64,000 nucleotides of DNA from Gluconobacter sp. P1C6_b (GTDB lineage: Bacteria; Pseudomonadota; Alphaproteobacteria; Acetobacterales; Acetobacteraceae), in the NCBI RefSeq assembly GCF_018811945.1, contig NZ_JACRVU010000003.1, positions 62,001-126,000 of the forward strand, given 5' to 3'. Made by a program: the position numbers and the translations under genes. Of this stretch, positions 18,799 through 29,609 are shown piece after piece. Below the pieces are notes generated by a model. The model ran no database searches, was not told where the DNA came from, and saw nothing but the letters and a program-made list of their open reading frames with translations. The stretch's first letter is position 1, and every line of letters begins with the position of its first letter.

Positions 18799-20178
18799 AT
18801 GGGACAGACACAGACCGCCCCACCCGACATTTCCTGCCCCGCCTTCGACCTGCTGCCTGATCTGATCTGCATGGAGCCTGTCAGCAACGCAGGCGCCATG
18901 CACTTCAACACGGCCTGGAAGCAGCAGGCCGCAGCCCTTGGTGTGCCGCTCGCCTTTTCAGAGTGGCTCCCGGTCATTGTCCCCGCCGATCAGGCGGAGA
19001 TCACCCGTATCCTCCGCGACACCGCCCGCTCAGATCAGCTCCGGAGCACAAGCTTCCGCATTCTGAACCCTGACGGACACATCCGCTGGTTCCTCCTGCG
19101 CCTCGTCCAGCGCCTGCCCACCAACGGCGAAGACACCGTCCGCCTCCTCATCCTGACCGACATCCACGAACAGAAACGCCACGAGGAAGCCCTTCTCCAG
19201 AAGGCCGACATCCGTGATCGCATGCTCAATGTTAGCGTAGACTGCATCAAGGAAATCACAAAAGACGGCACCCTGGTTCATATGAACACGGCGGGCTGCA
19301 GTGCCCTCGGCGTGGACAGCACCTCAGGCTTCGGCATGCGCTGGCTCGGCCTGCTCCCGCCGGAAGCGCATGCGCCCGGCAGCGAGGCCCTGAGGGACGC
19401 CGCCGAAGGACAGAACGCCCGCTTCATGGGCGTCAGCCAGCTCCCCGGCCAGCCCATCCGGCACTGGGACAACATGCTGACCCCGCTTCTGAATCCCGAT
19501 CAGAGCGTCGAAGCCATTCTCTGCGTCTCGCGCGATGTGACGACCCAGCGCGAAAATGAGCAGCGGATCGCCCTGCTGCTCAACGAACTGAACCACCGCT
19601 CCAAAAACATGCTCGCCATCTTCCAGGCCCTGATCCGGCGCACCGTCCCCGACCCCACAGCCCCTTTCGTCAAGGTTCTGGAAGAGCGCATCACCTCCAT
19701 CGCCAGAAGTCAGGATCTTCTGATCCACGGCGAGTGGACGGGTGCCACAGTCCGCGACGTCGTCACGTCCCAGACGGTTGTCGCCGGCGATTTTCCGGCC
19801 ACACGTCTGCGCATCGAAGGCGATCCGGAGCTTCAGTTCGTCCCCGACACCGCCGACCGCATCGGTCTGGCCATCTACGAGCTGACCACCAACGCCATCA
19901 AATATGGCGCCCTGTCGAACGACACCGGAATCGTAACCGTCAGCTGGGGTCTGCACGACGAAGAGGACAAACCCGTCTTCCGGATGAGCTGGAAAGAGAC
20001 CGGCGGTCCCACCGTTTGCAGACCCGAACGCCGCGGCTTCGGATCGATCGTCATCGAACACAATCCCCGCTCGATCCCCGGTGCCAGCAGTTCCTGCTCC
20101 CATGAACCGGACGGCACCGTCTGGACCTTCAGCGCACCAGCCGAAAATGTCGTGCGCTGCCCCTCCCGATTGTTCTGA
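18799..20178 (+). CDS. PAS-containing HWE-family sensor histidine kinase
   Basis: A soluble 459-residue sensor with no predicted membrane segment. One PAS-like fold covers about residues 15-125 (SFRILNPDGHIRWFLLRLVQ) and a second about 140-255. The kinase part has phospho-acceptor His266 in ELNHRSKNMLAIFQAL, the defining H-x-E-W as HGEW (310-313), the N box ELTTNAIKYGALS and the late glycine motif RGFGSIVIEHNP. HWE kinases usually act through atypical response regulators or anti-anti-sigma proteins; none is adjacent. An AGAAAGAG site precedes ATG 18799. Confidence 0.88.
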   Translation: MGQTQTAPPDISCPAFDLLPDLICMEPVSNAGAMHFNTAWKQQAAALGVPLAFSEWLPVIVPADQAEITRILRDTARSDQLRSTSFRILNPDGHIRWFLLRLVQRLPTNGEDTVRLLILTDIHEQKRHEEALLQKADIRDRMLNVSVDCIKEITKDGTLVHMNTAGCSALGVDSTSGFGMRWLGLLPPEAHAPGSEALRDAAEGQNARFMGVSQLPGQPIRHWDNMLTPLLNPDQSVEAILCVSRDVTTQRENEQRIALLLNELNHRSKNMLAIFQALIRRTVPDPTAPFVKVLEERITSIARSQDLLIHGEWTGATVRDVVTSQTVVAGDFPATRLRIEGDPELQFVPDTADRIGLAIYELTTNAIKYGALSNDTGIVTVSWGLHDEEDKPVFRMSWKETGGPTVCRPERRGFGSIVIEHNPRSIPGASSSCSHEPDGTVWTFSAPAENVVRCPSRLF

Positions 20179-20255
20179 ACGCAGGATTGGGGCATGCTCG
20201 GCTCCGTCTCTCTGCTACCGGGTGCTCCGGCAGCTTTGGAAAACAGGAAGCGTTC

Positions 20256-20636
20256 ATGAAAAAGTACCTGATGCTTGCCGCCGCAGCCGGTCTGCTGGCG
20301 ACATCGATCACCACGGCAGAAGCAGAACCGGGTGGCTGCCTCAAATACGGCGCTGCCGGCGCCGTCGGTGGACACGTCGCCAACCATCATGGTGTCCTCG
20401 GCGCCATGGGCGGCTGCGTGACCGGCATGTATGTGCGTCACCGTTACCGCAAGGAAGCCCGCGCAAAGGCCGCTCTGTACGACAAGGAACATCCGGGCGC
20501 CAAGGGATCCTATGAAGAGAAAGCCACGGCCTACGACGTCGAGCATTCCACGACCCCGGGCCAGATGACCAACCCGGGCGCATCTTCTGCCGCTCCCGGC
20601 ACCAGCCCGGCTCCGGCCGCACAGCCGCAGCAGTAA
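20256..20636 (+). CDS. Small secreted glycine-rich protein
   Basis: A 126-residue protein starting at ATG 20256 after an AACAGGAA site. It has a signal peptide (KKYLMLAAAAGLLATSITTA, cleavage near AEA-EP), a glycine-zipper-like region (KYGAAGAVGGHVANHHG and LGAMGGCVTGMYVR) with two cysteines, a charged segment, and a Pro/Ala/Ser/Gln-rich tail. Related small glycine-zipper proteins are common in acetic acid bacteria; the function is unknown. It probably acts in the periplasm or on the outer membrane. Confidence 0.7.
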   Translation: MKKYLMLAAAAGLLATSITTAEAEPGGCLKYGAAGAVGGHVANHHGVLGAMGGCVTGMYVRHRYRKEARAKAALYDKEHPGAKGSYEEKATAYDVEHSTTPGQMTNPGASSAAPGTSPAPAAQPQQ

Positions 20637-20664
20637 CACCTCCAGTCCTTTACGACTGAGAGCG

Positions 20665-20688
20665 TCGGGCTCCCGCAAGGGGGCCCGA
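20665..20688. terminator. Hairpin between convergent genes
   Basis: TCGGGCTCCC-GCAA-GGGGGCCCGA forms a 10-bp stem with one G-T wobble and a 4-base loop in the gap between the secreted protein gene (+) and the CDF transporter gene (-). There is no T tract, so termination efficiency is uncertain. Confidence 0.55.
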
Positions 20689-20695
20689 TCTGCGT

Positions 20696-21658
20696 TCAGG
20701 GATGCTGCACGGCAATATCCGGAGCACTGTCCCGCTTGTCCTGCGCCTCGACATACATCCGCAGCACCGACGGATACCGCGTCCGCGTCATCCGCTCCAG
20801 CGCCGAGACCCCCTGCTCCACCTGCCCGGCCGTCAGCGTATCGTCCCAGTCCAGCGACAGCAGAACGATGATGCTCCCCGGCCCCCGCGTCTCGGTCACA
20901 ACCTCGTTCACCCCGACCACACCCGGCAACTTCGCCGCCTGCTCCCGCACGAACGCATCGATTTCCGGACTGCTCTCCCCGACCAGCAGGGAGCGCGTCT
21001 CGTTCGTCAGCAGCACCGCAACAATCACCAGAACCACCCCGATCAGCAGCGACGCCACACCATCGAGCACATACCACCCCGTCACGACGGACAGCACGGT
21101 GAAGACCAGCGCGATCATCAGACTGACCAGCGCCGCCCCATCTTCGAACAGTACGACAAACAGCCCCGGATCCGTGCTGCGCCGGATCATGGTCCACAGG
21201 GAGCCTTTCCCGGACGGCAGGGATTTCATGGCCGCCAGAAACCCGTAGCCTTCCATACTGCCCGAAATCCCGAGGATGGCGACATTCAGCCACCAGCCGG
21301 GAAAGACATGCCCCAGCACACGGACCTGATCCATCGCGGCGGGATGCCAGACCTTCTCCCAGCCTTCATGCAGGGAGGCGACCCCGCCGCCAATGAACAG
21401 CGCACCCGCCACGACCAGCGTCCAGAAATAAAGCTCCCGATGATGCCCCAGAGGATGTTCCTTCGTCGCAGGCGCCGCCGCACGCTTCATGCCTACCAGC
21501 AGCAGAAGCTGGTTGCCGCAATCGACAAAGGAATGAACCGTCTCTGCCAGCATCGCGGCCGAACCGGTCAGCAGAGCCGCCACACCCTTCACGCAGGCAA
21601 TCGCAAGATTGACCCCCAGCGCAATGAAAACGACCTTCGTTGAACCACCTGCCGACAT
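20696..21658 (-). CDS. Cation diffusion facilitator family transporter
   Basis: Inner-membrane proton-coupled exporter of divalent metals. The 320-residue protein has the CDF layout: helices from residue 8 onward, the metal-site motif HSFVDCGNQ (HS-x2-D) in helix 2, a second acidic site as EDGAAL and LDGVASLLIG, and a cytoplasmic C-terminal domain (SSPEIDAFVREQAAKLPGVV) ending in a short tail. The substrate cannot be read off; zinc, iron and manganese are all possible. No metal regulator is next to it. Confidence 0.85.
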   Translation of the reverse strand: MSAGGSTKVVFIALGVNLAIACVKGVAALLTGSAAMLAETVHSFVDCGNQLLLLVGMKRAAAPATKEHPLGHHRELYFWTLVVAGALFIGGGVASLHEGWEKVWHPAAMDQVRVLGHVFPGWWLNVAILGISGSMEGYGFLAAMKSLPSGKGSLWTMIRRSTDPGLFVVLFEDGAALVSLMIALVFTVLSVVTGWYVLDGVASLLIGVVLVIVAVLLTNETRSLLVGESSPEIDAFVREQAAKLPGVVGVNEVVTETRGPGSIIVLLSLDWDDTLTAGQVEQGVSALERMTRTRYPSVLRMYVEAQDKRDSAPDIAVQHP

Positions 21659-21730
21659 TCTGGCCTCATCCGCAAAAACAGGATTTCAGAGTGAGGACCT
21701 CGACGCAGGACTGTCAAACCCTGCCCCACA

Positions 21731-22126
21731 CTATTGCAGGCTTCCCAGCGCACCATCACCGTCATGGCCCTGCTGGACACGCGTCAGTTCATCCACAAGA
21801 CAGAGCCGCCCGTCACGGAACTGGTAAAACGCAACCACTCTGATCACGCTCCGCACTCCGGAAGGGCGGGTCACTGACGCCAGATGAACCGTCGCCGCCC
21901 GATCCTTCTCACAAACGAGATGCAGGATCTCGATTTCCAGAGACGAAAGCCCCTCGCGCAGGGCCAGCGTATGAGCGCGAAAATCCGCCAGCGTCATTTC
22001 CCGCCCATCCACAATCTGCCGATAATCGGGCGTCATGAACGCCGTCAGCGCATCCAGATCGGATCCGAAATCCGTAAACATGGTGAACATGTCCCGAATG
22101 ATTTTTTCCGGAGCATGACCGGACAT
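21731..22126 (-). CDS. NTF2/SnoaL-like protein
   Basis: A small cone-fold protein of 131 residues from ATG 22126 (a GTG at 22144 would add six). It has the pattern of SnoaL-like proteins: helices (KIIRDMFTMFTDFGSDLDAL), FMTPDYRQIVDGREMTLADF, and strands ending VIRVVAFYQFRDGRLCLVDE. No catalytic residues can be assigned. It follows the HIBADH-like gene on the same strand with a 19-bp gap, so it is probably co-expressed with it and may act on a related small metabolite. Confidence 0.7.
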   Translation of the reverse strand: MSGHAPEKIIRDMFTMFTDFGSDLDALTAFMTPDYRQIVDGREMTLADFRAHTLALREGLSSLEIEILHLVCEKDRAATVHLASVTRPSGVRSVIRVVAFYQFRDGRLCLVDELTRVQQGHDGDGALGSLQ

Positions 22127-22144
22127 CACACTATGCCCTGACAC

Positions 22145-23026
22145 TTATTTCAGCCCACTGTCCTGCCGCGCCCGCTCCAGCAGCACGACGAAATCCCGCC
22201 CGGCATCCCCGGCACTGATCGCACTCAGCAACCGGTCCCGCACCACCGAGGCATAAGGCAGCGGAACAGCATGCTCTCCCCCGGCCTTAAGGAACATCTC
22301 CATGTCCTTGAGCCCCAGCGTCACCGGCGCGCCCGGATGGTCGTACTCATGATCGACCATCAGCTTTCCGTAATTCTTATGAACCGGCGCATTGTAAAAA
22401 CTGCCCGTCATGATCTCGAAAATCCTATGCGGATCCGTCCCGGCCTTTTCATTCAGCGCAAAGACTTCCGCCATCTGCTCGATCGTCGAATAGATCATGA
22501 AGTTCAGCGACAGCTTGGCCAGATTGGCCTGAACCGGATCCTGCCCCACTTCGAAAATCTTCGACCCGAAACATTCCAGCAAAGGCCGCAGACGCTTCAG
22601 CGCCTCCTCCGCGCCCGCCGTCACGACGAACAGCTCACCCGCCTTCGCGGCTGGCGGACGCCCCAGCACATTGGCACTGACATAGAGCTGCCCATGCTCA
22701 GCATGCCCGTCCCGCAGACGGCGCGCCTGCTCCAGGGACAGTGTACCGCTGCACGCATGAATGCCGCCCGGCGCCAGAGCTGTGGCAATGCCGTGCTCCC
22801 CGAAAACAGCCTCTTCCGTGCTGGCATCATCGAACAGCATGGAGAACACGACCTCCACCTGCCGCGCCACATCCGCAGGCGTTTCGGCAAAAACAGCCCC
22901 CTGCGCCACCAGATCATCCGCCTTCGCGCGCGTCCTGTTGGTTACGACAAGCTCGTGCCCTCTCTTGAGAAGACGCTCCGCCATTGCATGTCCCATGGCC
23001 CCGAGGCCCACAAAACCGACTTTCAT
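22145..23026 (-). CDS. NAD(P)-dependent oxidoreductase, 3-hydroxyisobutyrate dehydrogenase family
   Basis: A 293-residue beta-hydroxyacid dehydrogenase. The N-terminal Rossmann motif is VGFVGLGAMGHAMAERLLKR; the Asn-Arg after strand two (VVTNRT) suggests NADP use. The substrate segment ACSGTLSL and the catalytic-lysine helix ANLAKLSLNFMIYST are in their usual places. Relatives include glyoxylate/succinic semialdehyde reductases and imine reductases. It is transcribed away from an AraC gene and followed by the NTF2-like gene. Confidence 0.85.
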   Translation of the reverse strand: MKVGFVGLGAMGHAMAERLLKRGHELVVTNRTRAKADDLVAQGAVFAETPADVARQVEVVFSMLFDDASTEEAVFGEHGIATALAPGGIHACSGTLSLEQARRLRDGHAEHGQLYVSANVLGRPPAAKAGELFVVTAGAEEALKRLRPLLECFGSKIFEVGQDPVQANLAKLSLNFMIYSTIEQMAEVFALNEKAGTDPHRIFEIMTGSFYNAPVHKNYGKLMVDHEYDHPGAPVTLGLKDMEMFLKAGGEHAVPLPYASVVRDRLLSAISAGDAGRDFVVLLERARQDSGLK

Positions 23027-23041
23027 GATCCTGATCTCCCG

Positions 23042-23058
23042 CTGAACACTCCGTTCAG
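23042..23058. promoter_or_regulatory. Inverted repeat in the HIBADH/araC divergent region
   Basis: CTGAAC-ACTCC-GTTCAG is a perfect 6-bp inverted repeat 15 bp upstream of the oxidoreductase start. It lies in the 5' leader or operator region shared with the divergent AraC-type gene. It may be a regulator site or an mRNA hairpin. Confidence 0.4.
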
Positions 23059-23138
23059 GGCTTCAAACCCGTCCGGAGACGACAGTTCTAGCGAAAGTCA
23101 TTTTGGCGTTCTCACGCTCTCAGGCCATAGTTCGACTC

Positions 23139-23936
23139 ATGTACGCCAATTCCTTCATGACCCCCGCGGCCGCAGTCTGTCCAGACGCCGGAACGCCATG
23201 GCTTCTCGGCGGCCACATGAAGCAGGACACACGCCGGATTGCCGAACGCCACGCCCATAAACGCGGCCAGATTTTCGGGATTGAAAGCGGCGTCATGGCC
23301 ATCCGCACCGAACACGCCTACTGGCTGATCGCCCCCGGCCAGTGCCTCTGGCTCCCGCCACACATTCCGCACGACGCCCGCTCCCACGGCGCCGTCGCAG
23401 GCTGGAGCCTGTATGTCAGTGAAGCACGATGCTCCGCCCTGCCGGCCCAACCCTTTCTCGCTGGCGGAACACGTCTCCTCACCGCTCTGGCAGACCGCCT
23501 CTCCCACGATGCCGACGAAGCCAGATGGGCCGCGCATATCGCCCGCCTCGCGGAATGCTTCTGGCACGAGTTTCTCGCCGCCCCACGCGCCGCCCTATCC
23601 CTGCCTTTCCCGAAAAGCGAGCAACTCTGCCGCGTCGCCAACACCCTTAGCGACAATCCCGCAGACCAAAGGGACCAGAAAGACTGGGCAGAACTGGCCG
23701 CCATGTCGCTCCGCTCCTTCGTCCGCCATTTCACGCTTGAGACAGGACTGCCGTTCTCCGTATGGCGGCAACGCCTGCGCATCCTGAACGCACAGGAAAA
23801 ACTGGCACGCGGCGAAAGCGTGGCCAGCGTGGCACTGGACGTCGGTTATGAAAGCCTCGGCGCCTTCGCCACAGCCTTCCACAAAAACACAGGCTACCGG
23901 CCCAGCGATTACGCCAAGCTCTGCCGGACACCCTGA
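23139..23936 (+). CDS. AraC-family transcriptional regulator
   Basis: The N-terminal half is a cupin-like sensor (HAHKRGQIFGIESGVMAIRT, LIAPGQCLWLPPHIPH). The C-terminal half has the two helix-turn-helix motifs: WAELAAMSLRSFVRHFTLET and SVASVALDVGYESLGAFATA, ending with the family signature GYRPSDYAKL. It is divergent from the HIBADH-like gene and probably controls it. The start is uncertain: ATG 23139 gives 265 residues, ATG 23157 and a TTG at 23103 are alternatives, and no strong ribosome binding site is seen. Confidence 0.85.
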   Translation: MYANSFMTPAAAVCPDAGTPWLLGGHMKQDTRRIAERHAHKRGQIFGIESGVMAIRTEHAYWLIAPGQCLWLPPHIPHDARSHGAVAGWSLYVSEARCSALPAQPFLAGGTRLLTALADRLSHDADEARWAAHIARLAECFWHEFLAAPRAALSLPFPKSEQLCRVANTLSDNPADQRDQKDWAELAAMSLRSFVRHFTLETGLPFSVWRQRLRILNAQEKLARGESVASVALDVGYESLGAFATAFHKNTGYRPSDYAKLCRTP

Positions 23937-23944
23937 AAACAAAA

Positions 23945-23970
23945 AAAGCCGCCCCCGAAGGAGCGGCTTT
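23945..23970. terminator. Bidirectional terminator between araC-type gene and yqeY
   Basis: AAAGCCGC and GCGGCTTT arms around a 10-base loop, with an A run on the left that gives a good T tract on the minus strand. It serves the convergent AraC and YqeY genes. Confidence 0.85.
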
Positions 23971-23994
23971 CCATCCTGCGACTTGATCGACGGA

Positions 23995-24450
23995 TCAGGC
24001 CGAAAGATGCGCCTTCACCAGTGCACTGGCCTTCGCCGGGTCCAGATCCGCGCCAAAACGCTCCTTCAGCGCAGCCATGACCTTGCCCATGTCCTTCATG
24101 CCAGTCGCTTCCGTCTTCTTCACGGCCTCTTCGATCCCGGCCTTGAGCTGACCTTCGTCCAGCTCCGGCGGCAGGTAGGACTTGATCGTCGCGATCTCGC
24201 CCTCTTCCTTTTCCGCCAGCTCCGGACGGCCACCCTCACGATACATCGTGGCGGATTCAGTGCGGGACTTGATCATGGAGCGCAGGGCGGAAATGATGTC
24301 CGTATCCGTCACCTCAGCGCTCCTGGCGCGGGCGGCAACGTCCAGATCCTTGATCTTGGCCGTGATCCCGCGGATCTGCGCCACTGTCTCGGACTGACCG
24401 GCCTTCATGGCTGTCTTGAGGTCGTCCATGATCTGCTTGCGAAGCGACAT
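23995..24450 (-). CDS. GatB/YqeY domain protein
   Basis: A stand-alone YqeY protein of 151 residues related to the tRNA-binding tail domain of GatB. Typical features are LRKQIMDDLKTAMKAG at the start, ISALRSMIKSRTESA, EKEEGEIATIKSYLPPEL in the middle and GKVMAALKERFGADLDPAKA at the end. It has a GGAGAA ribosome binding site. It is divergent from carA; in many bacteria yqeY sits near dnaG and rpoD, which here are about 11 kb away. Function is not well established. Confidence 0.9.
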   Translation of the reverse strand: MSLRKQIMDDLKTAMKAGQSETVAQIRGITAKIKDLDVAARARSAEVTDTDIISALRSMIKSRTESATMYREGGRPELAEKEEGEIATIKSYLPPELDEGQLKAGIEEAVKKTEATGMKDMGKVMAALKERFGADLDPAKASALVKAHLSA

Positions 24451-24588
24451 CGCCGTTCTCCTTCATCGGACAGCCCGCAGGAAACTCCCTCGGCGAGCCG
24501 TCCCTCATTCCTTGAATGGCGGCAAAATCGCACAAAAGCCGGTTTGCAACAATCCGCCCTCCCCGTGTGGCCGCAAAACAAGCCATTC

Positions 24589-24603
24589 GGAAAAAACTTC
24601 CCA
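24589..24603. repeat. Inverted repeat copy 1 upstream of carA
   Basis: GGAAAAAACTTCCCA is repeated exactly 44 bp downstream. The core GGAA-N5-TTCC is an inverted repeat. It lies 110 bp before the carA ATG in the yqeY-carA divergent region and is a candidate operator. Confidence 0.5.
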
Positions 24604-24632
24604 CCCCCTTCCGAAACGCAGAACAGGCAGTG

Positions 24633-24647
24633 GGAAAAAACTTCCCA
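24633..24647. repeat. Inverted repeat copy 2 upstream of carA
   Basis: Second exact copy of the 15-mer, here with an extra G that extends the symmetry to GGGAA-N5-TTCCC (24632-24646). It is followed by ATTCCG, and the first copy is also followed by a TTCCG (after a few Cs). The 44-bp spacing is about four helical turns. Confidence 0.5.
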
Positions 24648-24712
24648 TTCCGTTTCCGATCCCTTATTCAGAGGCCCCAGAAGTACATCCGGCAGCCAGC
24701 AACGGGGCGACC

Positions 24713-26089
24713 ATGGACATCGACAGAATCATCGAAAAAGCCGGAGGCGCGGACGAGATCGCCGCTCTTGCAGGCGTCGGACTGGAAGCCGTCCGCAAAT
24801 GGCGCCAGTCCCGCATGGTCCCGACCAAGCACTGGCCAGCCCTGCTGCGCGTGCCGGGAATCGCCCTGCAGGATCTGACAGCAGACCTCACCGCGACTGA
24901 AACCCAGCAAGAACAAGAAAGAGAGACGGACGTGTCCAATCCCTGCCCTCCCGGCGCCAACGCCGCCCTTGTCCTTGCCGATGGGACGGTCCTGTGGGGC
25001 CGTGGCTTCGGTGCCCATACGGAAGGCGCCGTCGGAGAACTCTGCTTCTCCACCGGCATGACCGGCTATCAGGAAACCCTGACCGATCCGTCCTTCGCCG
25101 GACAGATCGTGACCTTCACCTTCCCGCATATCGGCAATGTCGGCACAAACGGCGATGACAACGAGGCCCCGAAAATGGCCGCCCTCGGCGCCGTCTTGAA
25201 GGAAGACATCACCGCCCCGGCAAGCTGGCGCTCCCACGAGCCCTTCGCCGCATGGCTCCGCGATCACGGTCGTGCGGGTATCAGCGGCATCGACACCCGC
25301 GCCATCACTCGCACCCTGCGCGACAACGGCCCGCAAACCGCCATCCTCGCCTTCCCGGAAAACGGCCGTATCGACACGGACAGCCTGCTGAACCGCGCCC
25401 GGCAGTGGCCCGGCCTCGAAGGCATGGATCTGGCCAAGGAAGTGACACGCCCCAAGCGCGTCTGGACCGAAGGCGTGTGGCACTCCACGAAACCCGTGCG
25501 CGAAAACCGCCGCCGCGTCGTCGCCATGGATTATGGTGCGAAAGACAACATCCTGCGCTGCCTCGTGACCGCTGGCTGTGACGTCACCGTCCTGCCCGCC
25601 ACAGCTACCGCCGAAGAGATCCTGGAACTCAAGCCCGAAGGCGTGTTCCTCTCCAACGGCCCCGGCGATCCGGCCGCGACCGGCACCTATGCCGTCCCCG
25701 CCATCCGCAAAGTTCTGGACGCAAACGTCCCCGTCTTCGGCATCTGCCTCGGCCATCAGCTGCTCGCACAGGCTCTGGGCGGCAAAACCTACAAATTGGA
25801 GCGCGGCCACCGCGGCGCCAACCAACCAGTCAAGGACGTCGAGACCGGCCGCGTGGAAATCACCAGCCAGAACCACGGTTTCGCCGTGGACGAAAAGTCC
25901 CTGCCCGCGGATGTGAAGGTGACGCATGTGAGCCTGTTCGACGGCTCCAACGAAGGCATCGCCTCGACCACGAAGGACGCCTTCTCCGTCCAGTACCATC
26001 CAGAGGCGAGTCCCGGCCCGTCCGACAGTTTCTATCTTTTCGAGCGTTTCGTCGCGGTCATGGACCGTCGCGCTAAAGCAGGAGCCTGA
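24713..26089 (+). CDS. carA: Carbamoyl-phosphate synthase small chain with N-terminal helix-turn-helix domain
   Basis: Glutaminase subunit that feeds ammonia to CarB for arginine and pyrimidine synthesis. Canonical CarA begins near residue 74 (SNPCPPGANAALVLADGT) and has the small-subunit fold (FSTGMTGYQETLTDPSFAGQ) and a class I glutaminase with Cys345 in FGICLGHQLLAQALGG and the HPEASPGP triad segment. Ahead of it, in the same frame without a stop, ATG 24713 opens a 73-residue extension with a helix-turn-helix look (IIEKAGGADEIAALAGVGLE, AVRKWRQSRMVPTKHW). This resembles the small domain called carph-isopro in protein databases (from memory). A GTG at 24932 could give canonical CarA alone. 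Confidence 0.93.
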   Translation: MDIDRIIEKAGGADEIAALAGVGLEAVRKWRQSRMVPTKHWPALLRVPGIALQDLTADLTATETQQEQERETDVSNPCPPGANAALVLADGTVLWGRGFGAHTEGAVGELCFSTGMTGYQETLTDPSFAGQIVTFTFPHIGNVGTNGDDNEAPKMAALGAVLKEDITAPASWRSHEPFAAWLRDHGRAGISGIDTRAITRTLRDNGPQTAILAFPENGRIDTDSLLNRARQWPGLEGMDLAKEVTRPKRVWTEGVWHSTKPVRENRRRVVAMDYGAKDNILRCLVTAGCDVTVLPATATAEEILELKPEGVFLSNGPGDPAATGTYAVPAIRKVLDANVPVFGICLGHQLLAQALGGKTYKLERGHRGANQPVKDVETGRVEITSQNHGFAVDEKSLPADVKVTHVSLFDGSNEGIASTTKDAFSVQYHPEASPGPSDSFYLFERFVAVMDRRAKAGA

Positions 26090-26092
26090 GCC

Positions 26093-29347
<3,255 letters not shown>

Positions 29348-29363
29348 ACCCTGCCTGCCCCTG

Positions 29364-29398
29364 AAAAACCCCGCCGGAGCAATCTGGCGGGGCTTTTT
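29364..29398 (+). terminator. Rho-independent terminator after carB
   Basis: AAAAACCCCGCC and GGCGGGGCTTTTT arms around a 10-base loop, with a clear T run. It ends carAB and, read on the other strand, also the XRE/DUF2975 pair. Confidence 0.9.
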
Positions 29399-29402
29399 GT
29401 TT

Positions 29403-29609
29403 CTAATCGCCTGAATATCGAAGAAGATCGCCCGGCTGGCAGTTGAGAACCCGACACAGGGCCTCAAGGGTTGAGAACCGGATCGCCTTTGCTTTGCCTG
29501 TCTTGAGAATTGAAAGATTGGCCAGCGTCAGCCCCACTTTCTCCGAGAGTTCCGTCAAAGACATCCCCCGCGCCTTCAGCACCTCATCCAGATTGACCTG
29601 TACCGGCAT
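29403..29609 (-). CDS. XRE-family helix-turn-helix regulator (YozG-like)
   Basis: A 68-residue Cro/CI-type DNA-binding protein. The helix-turn-helix is MSLTELSEKVGLTLANLSIL, followed by LEALCRVLNCQPGDLLRY, the usual ending of this single-domain family. Its start overlaps the end of the DUF2975 gene by 26 bp, so both come from one transcript. Such regulators are often paired with DUF2975 membrane proteins. It probably binds the twin palindromes at 30138-30202. Confidence 0.88.
   Translation of the reverse strand: MPVQVNLDEVLKARGMSLTELSEKVGLTLANLSILKTGKAKAIRFSTLEALCRVLNCQPGDLLRYSGD

Noticed and set aside
24407-24712. Upstream extension of the carA frame before ATG 24713
   Set aside because: The frame is open but overlaps the yqeY start on the other strand, is Pro/Lys/Ser-rich and has no domain; the helix-turn-helix region begins at 24713.
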